Origin: Campylobacteraceae bacterium
Lineage (GTDB): Bacteria; Campylobacterota; Campylobacteria; Campylobacterales; Sulfurovaceae
DNA: 64,000 nucleotides
Direction: 5' to 3'
Assembly (NCBI GenBank): GCA_027081065.1
Contig: JALWLW010000010.1
Coordinates: forward strand, 1 to 64,000
How positions within the stretch are numbered: the first letter of the stretch is position 1; each line of letters starts with the position of its first letter. Both the position numbers and the translations under genes were made by a program. The notes under the pieces were generated by a model. It saw nothing but the letters and a program-made list of their open reading frames with translations. It did no database searches and was not told where the DNA came from. This document shows, one piece after another, positions 27,432 to 35,212 of the stretch.

Positions 27432-30400
27432 GTGAAAATATTACAATTATTGTCCATTTTAGTGATTTTTATCTTTATTGGTTGTAGAGGAGATGAAAGT
27501 GCAGAGAGAACAACTTCTACTACTGATACGATAGAAACAGTAGCAGAGCAAGAGATAAAAGTTTTAGATGTGAATGATACTGTTCCCAAAGGGACATTGG
27601 TAGGGGCAGTGACTCTTCCTCTAAAAGAAAATGACAATATAAAGTCTGTAGAGTTAATAGATCCAGATTCAGAACAGTTTGATATTACAAGCGATGGTAA
27701 AATAAGTACAAGAGTAGCATTGCTAAAAATATCTAATAGTTTAGATGATAAATTTGAAAAGAGAGTGAAAAAAGAGCTCATTTATAATTTTAGAATTAAA
27801 ATTACCTATGATTCTAAAAAAGTTGTTTATATAAAAATGAGAATAATAGTTTATATTTTTATGCAGGTAACAGATTCAGATAGACCCATAGGTGATGAGA
27901 CTCAAAGTGTAGAGATAAATGAAGGTACAGGGGCTATAGTTAATAGTGCCATCAGAGATGCTTTAAAGTTTGGTAGTGCTTCAGATGTAAGTGAAGTTGA
28001 AATATATAAAGCCATAGAAGATACTTATGCAATACAACAAAATAAATGTGAGACATTATTAAAACGCATCTATCCTAATGGTTTAAAAGTACGTTCTAAT
28101 TTAGAAGGAGTATCAAGTATTAGTAGTTTTACTATAAATAGTTTTGATTGGATACCCGTGATTGTAGCCTATAACAATGGTGTACCAGAAACCTATCTAG
28201 CGATTAAAGAGTTACCAAATGGTGTAAGAATGGCGATATCTAGCATCCCTCTTTTTGATGAGGTAGATATGAAAGGTTACTATAGTGATGGTGTTGACAA
28301 AACTGAGATACTTAATGTACTTAAGTGGCTTTCGCATGAAAGAGGTGAGAATTTAGGTAGTTTTAAATCGGATGTAGAGTTTTTAAATACTTCCCTAAAA
28401 CTCTTGTGGCATGATGGAAGTTCAGGATGGGGATTTGGTGGTGGCTGGGGAAAATTGTGGAGTGTTGAGTCTTGGATTCAATCCAACTTCTCTTTACTTT
28501 CTGGTGTAAGCTTAGCTAGTAATGGGTTACCAACACAGTGGCAAAAAGATTATGGATTACCATCTGGTGCTAATAATGCATCAGAGTATGATATTTTTAT
28601 GTTGAGTGATGCAAAAGATGCTGATATTCAAAGAGTTCTTGATGTTGCTACGAATGAAGCTTCTAAAGGACTTTTTATGCATGTGGCCCCAAAAAATTAC
28701 TACAATGATCACAATAGTATTACCGGAACAGATGGAGGTTGGAATTTTCGTACACAAAAAACTTATGGTGATGCACCAAGTATAGCAGCACAATGTAGTT
28801 CTAGTTTAGATGGAGGTTTAGCTCAACTGGTTTCTGATTTAAAAAATGAAAACTTTCATTATGCTTTTCCACAGATTAATGGAGGAAGAGACCAAAATGA
28901 CCGTTGGAATATTCCTCTAAGTAATGGTAAACAGGTTAGAGATTATACTGATACGGTAGATGGGAAAACCCTTAATAATAAACTCTTTACGAAATTAGAT
29001 AGTTTAATAGAGAGTACACGTTTTTTTGATTATAAAAAAACAGATATATTTGCAGATAAGCGTGAAGATAGTAATAGGTTACATAAACTTCTTATATTGC
29101 TAGGAGATAAATATAGAGAAAATATTAGTTACCCAATGGATAAGGTAGATACCGATAATACAACTTTTTTCAAGGCACTTTATGCTGATAACTCTATTAG
29201 TTACTTTAGAAAAAGTAATACCTATCAGTCTAAAATGGGAACATTTTTAAACCATGATTATGATGCTAATCGTTATGCAAATAATCAGACATTAAATGCT
29301 AAAACAACGACAAATAAAAGTAAAAATTTTCAAACAACTAAATTTTCTGAGCCAACTACTATGGGTGTTTATGCTCCTCCTGGAAAAGAGATAGTCATTA
29401 AGAGAACTGATAGTGAACAAGGGGTTAAAGTATGGATTGCCATAAACTTTACACGTGGAGGAATAGGGGCAAACAATAGTATGCCGTTTACTGCTAAGAA
29501 TCTCTACAATAGACCACAAACAGTGAGTAGTCATTGGATAGAGATAGATACAGGAGAAGAGATACGTCTCTCTACTCCTTATGGAGGACCTATTTATGTA
29601 TGGTGGAGTGAACAGACAAGTGATGTAAAACCAATTATCTCTTTTGATATTGAGAACGTTTTAGAGCATCCTGTACTCTATTTGGATGGAAGTGAAAGTG
29701 AAGCTCAAAAAGCTCAAGAGATTGCAGACTTTACTACAGCTCTTAGTCAAAATGATAACTTCTCATGGGCAGAGATTAAGACACCATTTGCTGAACTGCA
29801 TAGCCTTATGGGTAATATGATGAGTGTCATTAACAATGGTACTTATGGTGGCGATGTGGGAAAATATGTTGAGTATATGAACAAATATCTCATTTTAGGT
29901 AACTACCACTGGGCAGGGTTCAATGGTGGAGGATTGGCAGGACTAAATTCTAGTGTTGTTGACTTTTGTACAGAGCATAATTTAGACTGTACCAATAGTG
30001 TTATTCATCAAAAGCCAAGGATTCAACATATGAACTCTGATGCTAATGCTTTGTGTGGAAATGCTTGTGCAGGGAACCCTATAGATTTTGACCATGGTAT
30101 TGACCCTATTGCTCAACTTCCAAGCCATGAGATGGGGCATAATTTGCAACGTGCTAGAATGACACTTCCTAATGGAGGAGAAGTATCAAATCTAAACTCA
30201 ACTTTTAGAACTTCAAGAGCTTATGCACTTGACCAAGGAAGAGACTATTATGGAGGATGGGATCAGATTCGTGTGGAGTTTAATATTGTATTTGATAAGT
30301 TAAAGCAATATAATACAGATGGAAGCATACCTCAAATTCAAGGACCTCTTAACAATGAAGGATGGGCAGGAGTTGCCTTTCATGCACAACTTATGTGGTC

Positions 30401-30830
30401 GAGTTCAACCGATGAGAATAGCTCTTGGGATTTTTACACCAAAATGTGGCTACATGAAAGACTCTATACAGATGCACTCTCAACACAGAGCAAATGGGAA
30501 GTAGAACGTAGTAAATTAGGCTTTAGTACTTATAGTTGGGAAGAGGCAAAAGCTATATCAAGTATAGACTATATGACCATTGTAAGTTCTTACATTACTA
30601 ATCGTGATTATAGTGATTTTTTTGCACTATGGATGATGAAGGTTTCAGATGCAGCCAAAATACAAATAGTAGCTAATGCCCATCCTTCTAAACAAGCTAA
30701 AGCCTACCTTTATATTTCTCAAGGGTTTTCTGGTTGGTGGAATTGGTATGAGAATGGCATTATTTGGCCTGTGCATTTACCAACAAAATGGATAGATATG
30801 AGTGATGCCTCTTTAGCTGTTTATGAGTAG
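27432..30830 (+). CDS. Secreted M60-family zinc metallopeptidase (AcfD/SslE-like lipoprotein)
   Basis: The product is about 1,132 residues. I choose GTG 27432, with AAAAGGA eight bases upstream, giving MKILQLLSILVI and a lipidation Cys18; an ATG at 27423 has no room for a ribosome-binding site. After a cadherin-like beta domain (about 40-140) and a long middle region comes the M60-type segment: MGVYAPPGKEIVIK is the family's beta-sandwich signature, and LPSHEMGHNLQ holds the zinc motif HExxH (His899, Glu900, His903). M60 enzymes such as SslE, AcfD and enhancins cleave mucin-like glycoproteins. A closing domain is rich in Trp and Tyr. It follows copy 2 of the direct repeat. Substrate here is unknown. 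Confidence 0.87.
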   Translation: MKILQLLSILVIFIFIGCRGDESAERTTSTTDTIETVAEQEIKVLDVNDTVPKGTLVGAVTLPLKENDNIKSVELIDPDSEQFDITSDGKISTRVALLKISNSLDDKFEKRVKKELIYNFRIKITYDSKKVVYIKMRIIVYIFMQVTDSDRPIGDETQSVEINEGTGAIVNSAIRDALKFGSASDVSEVEIYKAIEDTYAIQQNKCETLLKRIYPNGLKVRSNLEGVSSISSFTINSFDWIPVIVAYNNGVPETYLAIKELPNGVRMAISSIPLFDEVDMKGYYSDGVDKTEILNVLKWLSHERGENLGSFKSDVEFLNTSLKLLWHDGSSGWGFGGGWGKLWSVESWIQSNFSLLSGVSLASNGLPTQWQKDYGLPSGANNASEYDIFMLSDAKDADIQRVLDVATNEASKGLFMHVAPKNYYNDHNSITGTDGGWNFRTQKTYGDAPSIAAQCSSSLDGGLAQLVSDLKNENFHYAFPQINGGRDQNDRWNIPLSNGKQVRDYTDTVDGKTLNNKLFTKLDSLIESTRFFDYKKTDIFADKREDSNRLHKLLILLGDKYRENISYPMDKVDTDNTTFFKALYADNSISYFRKSNTYQSKMGTFLNHDYDANRYANNQTLNAKTTTNKSKNFQTTKFSEPTTMGVYAPPGKEIVIKRTDSEQGVKVWIAINFTRGGIGANNSMPFTAKNLYNRPQTVSSHWIEIDTGEEIRLSTPYGGPIYVWWSEQTSDVKPIISFDIENVLEHPVLYLDGSESEAQKAQEIADFTTALSQNDNFSWAEIKTPFAELHSLMGNMMSVINNGTYGGDVGKYVEYMNKYLILGNYHWAGFNGGGLAGLNSSVVDFCTEHNLDCTNSVIHQKPRIQHMNSDANALCGNACAGNPIDFDHGIDPIAQLPSHEMGHNLQRARMTLPNGGEVSNLNSTFRTSRAYALDQGRDYYGGWDQIRVEFNIVFDKLKQYNTDGSIPQIQGPLNNEGWAGVAFHAQLMWSSSTDENSSWDFYTKMWLHERLYTDALSTQSKWEVERSKLGFSTYSWEEAKAISSIDYMTIVSSYITNRDYSDFFALWMMKVSDAAKIQIVANAHPSKQAKAYLYISQGFSGWWNWYENGIIWPVHLPTKWIDMSDASLAVYE

Positions 30831-30839
30831 TAGAATAAA

Positions 30840-30856
30840 GCTCATTAAAAGGTCAT
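30840..30856 (+). promoter_or_regulatory. PhoB-like direct repeat, copy 3
   Basis: GCTCATTAAAAGGTCAT, an 11-bp-period direct repeat followed ten bases later by a perfect TATAAT (30867-30872). It drives the M35/prodomain/S8 operon. Together with copy 2 it shares a 22-base identical stretch extending into the downstream T-run. Confidence 0.72.
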
Positions 30857-30903
30857 TTTTTTAATTTATAATGGTTTATCTTAAAAACATAAAGGATTAA
30901 ATC

Positions 30904-32247
30904 ATGAAAAAATTACTACTACTAAGTTTAGCCCCTCTACTTACTTTTGCAGCTTCTCCTATAGCTGTGAAGTTTAGCATTGATGAAAATGCAGAAAAAG
31001 GAAAAATTTTTGTGAGTGTAACAAATCAATCCAAACAAGATATTGAAATCTTAAAGTGGAATACCCCTTTTGAAAAGACAATTAATGCTGATATTTTTGA
31101 TGTGAATATGGGGGAGAGAGAGAATAGATATATAGGAAGAAGTGTTAAACGGGCAAAACCTACGCAGAATGACTATATGTTACTTGAAGCTGGAGAGACT
31201 GAAAAGGTAATGGTTACGCTACCTACTTATTATAAAATGAGAGAAAAAGGTAAGTATACTGTTCGTTTTGATGGTGAGTTTAAATACCGTTTATTGGATG
31301 ATGCTAAATTAGAAGTCAATGAGATGAGAAAAAAACAGCTTCCTGCTATTGACTTTTCATTTACCCCTTCAACAAAAGAGAAACGCACTTTATGGTTAAA
31401 AAAACCAGCTAAGTTTAACCAGTGTTCCCAAAGTGAAATTGAGACACTTAAAGTTGCTCATGATGATGCTATTAAAATTTCAAAAGAGTCAATGGATGTT
31501 CTAATGAGTGCTCCTAAAAAGACCTCTTCAGAGCGTTATGTTACATGGTTTGGTGCAGTAGATGCCACAAGACAAAAAACGGTAACAGAAGGGTTTAAAA
31601 AGATTTATGATGCTTTTGAAAATAAAAATATTACTTTTGATTGTGGCACATGTAAGCAAGATAGCAGTCTCTATGATGAGACTTATGCTTATGTTTATCC
31701 TGACAGTCAATATCAAGTCTATTTATGTGGTGCATTTTGGAACTCTTCTCGAACAGGTACAGACACACAAGCTGGAACGTTGGTTCATGAAGTTTCGCAT
31801 TTTACTGTAGTTGTTGGTGCAAATGATTATGCTTATGGTCAAGAAGATGCGAAAACTCTTGCAAAAAATAGTCCACAAAAGGCGATTAATAATGCAGAAA
31901 ACTATGATTACTTTGCTGAGAATAATCCAAATTTGAGTATGGATAGAGATGAAGAAGCAAATAATCCTGAACCAGATAATAATTCGAGTGAAGAGAATAA
32001 TGATTCTGAAAGTACAGAAAATGTTGATGATACTCTTTATGATGCAAATGAAGAAGATAAGGCTTTAGACCTTTGTTTTGAGCTAATAGATGATACTGAA
32101 TTTGAAGCATGTTTACTTGCTTGGGAAAGCAAATATTATGCTGATGATGAAAATAGTGATGATTGGGGTGACCCATTAGATGAATCTTGGTATGATGATG
32201 AACTGAACTGGGATGATATTGATTGGTATGCTAAAAGTAAAAATTAA
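30904..32247 (+). CDS. Secreted M35-like (deuterolysin / peptidyl-Lys) metallopeptidase
   Basis: The 447-residue product has a type I signal peptide (about 1-17). Residues 20-145 form a beta-sandwich similar to the N-terminal domain of bacterial M35 enzymes. The catalytic part has HEVSH (His295, Glu296, His299) followed by GANDYAYG with Asp308, which fits the aspzincin pattern HExxH plus GTxDxxYG. The paired Cys segments (DCGTCK, YLCGAFW) could form disulfides. The last 100 or so residues are extremely acidic, with Asp, Glu, Asn and Trp, and look like a disordered or calcium-binding tail. Peptidyl-Lys endopeptidases of this family cut before lysine; that specificity is not shown here. It heads an operon controlled from repeat copy 3. 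Confidence 0.85.
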   Translation: MKKLLLLSLAPLLTFAASPIAVKFSIDENAEKGKIFVSVTNQSKQDIEILKWNTPFEKTINADIFDVNMGERENRYIGRSVKRAKPTQNDYMLLEAGETEKVMVTLPTYYKMREKGKYTVRFDGEFKYRLLDDAKLEVNEMRKKQLPAIDFSFTPSTKEKRTLWLKKPAKFNQCSQSEIETLKVAHDDAIKISKESMDVLMSAPKKTSSERYVTWFGAVDATRQKTVTEGFKKIYDAFENKNITFDCGTCKQDSSLYDETYAYVYPDSQYQVYLCGAFWNSSRTGTDTQAGTLVHEVSHFTVVVGANDYAYGQEDAKTLAKNSPQKAINNAENYDYFAENNPNLSMDRDEEANNPEPDNNSSEENNDSESTENVDDTLYDANEEDKALDLCFELIDDTEFEACLLAWESKYYADDENSDDWGDPLDESWYDDELNWDDIDWYAKSKN

Positions 32248-32262
32248 TTTAAAGGATAAAAG

Positions 32263-32661
32263 ATGCAAAACAAGATTTTAACTTCACTACTAAGCCTAAC
32301 ATTATTAGGCTGTGCAAGTGAATTTTATTATGAAAATGGACAAAAAATTGAACTGGTAAAACTAGAAGCAAATGAAGCTCAACAGAAGAGAAGTGATGAT
32401 GAGGTGAAATATTATAAAACAGCCAAAGGGCATAAGGTTGGTGTTAAAGATGATATTCTTGTAGAGTGTAAAGAGGGTGTAAAGTGCCAAGAGGTTCTTT
32501 CTAAATATGAAGTAGGCTCAATTACTGCTTTAAATGAAACAGTTTTTTTAGTAAAAGTTGCTAAAGGTCAAAATCTTTTTGAACTTTCTCAAAAACTCTA
32601 TGAAGATGATGATATAGCAATTGCACATCCGAATTTTAGAAAAGAGAAGAGGAGAAGATGA
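32263..32661 (+). CDS. Lipoprotein resembling a stand-alone S8 protease prodomain
   Basis: The 132-residue product is a lipoprotein (lipobox LLGC, Cys17). Its C-terminal half (about 60-128) follows the pattern of fervidolysin/subtilisin-type propeptides: a small alpha-beta fold with a strand VKVAKGQNLFELSQKLYED and the end IAIAHPNFR, which is where such propeptides join the catalytic domain. Here the chain stops, and the S8 protease begins as a separate lipoprotein 2 bases later. I infer that it acts in trans as folding chaperone or inhibitor of that protease. The primary call as a lipoprotein is firm; the prodomain role is an inference from pattern and position. Confidence 0.7.
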   Translation: MQNKILTSLLSLTLLGCASEFYYENGQKIELVKLEANEAQQKRSDDEVKYYKTAKGHKVGVKDDILVECKEGVKCQEVLSKYEVGSITALNETVFLVKVAKGQNLFELSQKLYEDDDIAIAHPNFRKEKRRR

Positions 32662-32662
32662 A

Positions 32663-33874
32663 ATGAATTATTATAACTTGAAAATCGTCTCTTCAATTGC
32701 TGCTACCTTACTTTTAACAGCTTGTGGTGGGACGAGTTCCAATGAAACACAAAACGCTTTTTCCTCAACTCCTGAACCTTCAACTTCTTTGATTATGGAG
32801 AATAATAGTAGTACACAAGATAGTACCGTTTCACCTTTACTTGAGACTATCAATAAAGCAAAAAATGAACCTTATTTTAAATATGCTTGGCATATTGATT
32901 CTCGTCAAAGTGTTCTAAATAAAAAGGGTTATGAAGTCAATGAAAATGCTGATATTAATCTTACAGAAGCTTGGAAGTTAAGTATGGGTGAGGGGGTTAA
33001 GGTAGCTGTTATTGATGATGGTGGAGAAGTTGAGCATGAAGATTTAAAAGAAAATATTTTCTTAGCTTACAATGCAGATAATGGAAGCAGTGAAATTAAC
33101 CCAAATTCAGAGCAAGGTTCACATGGAAATACTTGTGCTGGATTTATTGTTTCTCCTATTAATGGAAAAGGAGTTGTAGGTGTTGCACCTCAAGCAAAAA
33201 TGATATTAATTCGTCAAGAAGAAAGTAGTGATGAAAAAGTAATTGAGGCTTTTGAGTATGCTAAGCGTCATGGAGCAAAAGTAATATCTTGTTCATGGGG
33301 TACAGAAGATGTTTCTGAAATTGTTGTCTCTGAATTAAAAAAGATGTATGATGCAGGAATTACAGTACTTTTTGCATCAGGAAATGAAGGGGCGTCTTTA
33401 GATGAAAAGTCTGAAGAGGGTTATGAAATTAATGATGAATCAGAAGTAGAGTGGGTCATTGGGGTTGGTGCTAGTGGAGAGAATAATGATGTCACTAGCT
33501 ATTCTAACTATGGAAAAAATATCGATATCTTAGCTCCTGGTGGTGACACACAAGAGTCTTCAGGTCTCATTGGTTTAGATGATATGGGAGAGAGAGGAGA
33601 TACCAATCAGTTAAATTTGGTGACGAATAACTACTCATTTACCAATGGTACATCCTTCTCTACGCCTATAACAGCAGGGGTTGTAGCATTGATGTATGGA
33701 GTAAATCCAAATATTACACCCAAAGAAGTTAAAGAGATACTTACCAAAACAGCTGATAAAGTTGGACAAAATATTGATGCAGACTATTCTAATAATGACT
33801 TTGATGTAAAACGAGCTTATGGAAAAATTAATGCAGGTCGTGCAATTGTTGAGGCTAAAAGAGTGAATAAATAA
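32663..33874 (+). CDS. S8 (subtilisin-like) serine protease lipoprotein
   Basis: I start this at ATG 32663 (AGGAG eight bases upstream), which gives a clean lipoprotein signal with lipobox LTAC (Cys21); an upstream in-frame ATG at 32621 would bury the signal. The 403-residue protein shows the full catalytic triad: Asp118 in VAVIDDGG, His154 in GSHGNTCAGF and Ser331 in NGTSFSTPITAG, with the oxyanion Asn in ASGNEGA. Residues 22-95 are a Ser/Thr/Asn-rich linker. There is no propeptide domain of its own, but the preceding gene encodes a prodomain-like lipoprotein. It is the last gene of the protease operon; purD follows with a different role. Confidence 0.92.
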   Translation: MNYYNLKIVSSIAATLLLTACGGTSSNETQNAFSSTPEPSTSLIMENNSSTQDSTVSPLLETINKAKNEPYFKYAWHIDSRQSVLNKKGYEVNENADINLTEAWKLSMGEGVKVAVIDDGGEVEHEDLKENIFLAYNADNGSSEINPNSEQGSHGNTCAGFIVSPINGKGVVGVAPQAKMILIRQEESSDEKVIEAFEYAKRHGAKVISCSWGTEDVSEIVVSELKKMYDAGITVLFASGNEGASLDEKSEEGYEINDESEVEWVIGVGASGENNDVTSYSNYGKNIDILAPGGDTQESSGLIGLDDMGERGDTNQLNLVTNNYSFTNGTSFSTPITAGVVALMYGVNPNITPKEVKEILTKTADKVGQNIDADYSNNDFDVKRAYGKINAGRAIVEAKRVNK

Positions 33875-33919
33875 TCTATAGTGTATACTGTCAACAATTT
33901 TTATTGTGGAGAAGTATAA

Positions 33920-35197
33920 GTGAATGTATTAATAATTGGTGCTGGTGGACGTGAATATTCTATTGGGATGGCACTACAAAAAGATGAAAAAGTTGATAGC
34001 CTATATTTTGCCCCAGGTAATGGGGCGACAGATGAGTTAGGAGTCAATTTAGATATTTCTGACCATGGAGAGTTGGCTGATTTTTGTGAAGCAAACAATG
34101 TTGAACTTACCATTGTAGGGCCAGAAGCTCCTTTGGTAGCTGGAATTGTAGATTTATTTGAAGAGCGTGGGTTAAAAATCTTTGGACCTTCTGCACAGGC
34201 TGCACAACTTGAGGGTTCTAAAATATTTATGAAGAACTTTTTAGCACGTCATAATGTTCCAACAGCTAAATATATTGAAACAGACTCTTTAGAAGAGGCA
34301 TATAAATTTATTATGACACTTGAAGCACCTATTGTGGTTAAGGCAGATGGACTTTGTGGTGGTAAAGGGGTGATTATTGCTCAGAATCACAACGAAGCTA
34401 AAAAGGCTGCTGGTGAGATGCTTTCTGGTAACTCATTTGGTGATGCAGGTACTTCAATAGTAGTTGAAGAGTTTTTAGATGGGTATGAGCTTTCTGTGTT
34501 TGCACTTTGTGATGGTGAGGACTACGTGGTGCTTCCAGCTGCCCAAGACCATAAGCGTTTACATAACAATGATGAAGGACCGAACACTGGTGGAATGGGT
34601 GCATATGCTCCAACACCTTTAGTGAATGATGAAATCTATAGAAAATTAGATGAACGTGTTATTGTTCCTACTTTAGAGGGAATGAAAGCAGAAGGAATGC
34701 CTTTTAAAGGGGTGCTGTTTATTGGGGTAATGGTTGTTGATGATGAGCCAATTATTTTAGAATATAACGTTCGTTTTGGTGACCCAGAGTGTGAAGAGCT
34801 TATGCCTCTTATTAAATCTTCTGTTTTAGATTTGTTCTATAAAGGGGCAACGAATGACCTTAAAAACTTAGAACTTGAATTCCATGATAAATTTGCAGTT
34901 GGGGTGGTAATGGCTTCTAAAGATTATCCTTATAAATCGTCTACTCCTGCTGAAATTATTGTTGATGACATTGTTCATGATGAGATTTTTAAAGAACATG
35001 CACACATCTCTTATGCTGGTGTAACAAGAGGTGAGGGTGGAGAGCTTTTAGCCACAGGTGGGCGTGTACTTGTTTGTGTGGGTATGGGTGATAGCATTAA
35101 AGAAGCACAACAACGTGCTTACATGTTAGTGGGACAAGTCCACTTTGCTGGAAAACATTGTCGTACAGACATTGCATATCAGGTTTTAAATAAATAA
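33920..35197 (+). CDS. purD: Phosphoribosylamine-glycine ligase
   Basis: The 425-residue ATP-grasp enzyme makes glycinamide ribonucleotide in purine synthesis. Signatures include the N-terminal NVLIIGAGGREYSI, the ATP-grasp loop VKADGLCGGKGVIIA, PNTGGMGAYAP and VRFGDPECEEL (metal-binding region). Start is GTG with GGAG eight bases upstream. The lptD gene follows after about 15 bases. Confidence 0.96.
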   Translation: MNVLIIGAGGREYSIGMALQKDEKVDSLYFAPGNGATDELGVNLDISDHGELADFCEANNVELTIVGPEAPLVAGIVDLFEERGLKIFGPSAQAAQLEGSKIFMKNFLARHNVPTAKYIETDSLEEAYKFIMTLEAPIVVKADGLCGGKGVIIAQNHNEAKKAAGEMLSGNSFGDAGTSIVVEEFLDGYELSVFALCDGEDYVVLPAAQDHKRLHNNDEGPNTGGMGAYAPTPLVNDEIYRKLDERVIVPTLEGMKAEGMPFKGVLFIGVMVVDDEPIILEYNVRFGDPECEELMPLIKSSVLDLFYKGATNDLKNLELEFHDKFAVGVVMASKDYPYKSSTPAEIIVDDIVHDEIFKEHAHISYAGVTRGEGGELLATGGRVLVCVGMGDSIKEAQQRAYMLVGQVHFAGKHCRTDIAYQVLNK

Positions 35198-35212
35198 AAA
35201 GTTTAGGAATAG

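Noticed and set aside
27365..30872. Short direct repeats around the M60 gene as remains of a mobile element
   Set aside because: The shared 22 bases (27367-27390 and 30842-30865) flank the M60 gene, but they match the promoter-operator pattern also seen at 26292, and there are no inverted ends or a transposase gene.
31886..32176. Minus-strand frame of 96 codons opposite the M35 acidic tail
   Set aside because: It is rich in His, Leu, Gln and Tyr because it is the complement of Asp/Glu/Asn codons in the acidic tail; no start signal was found.
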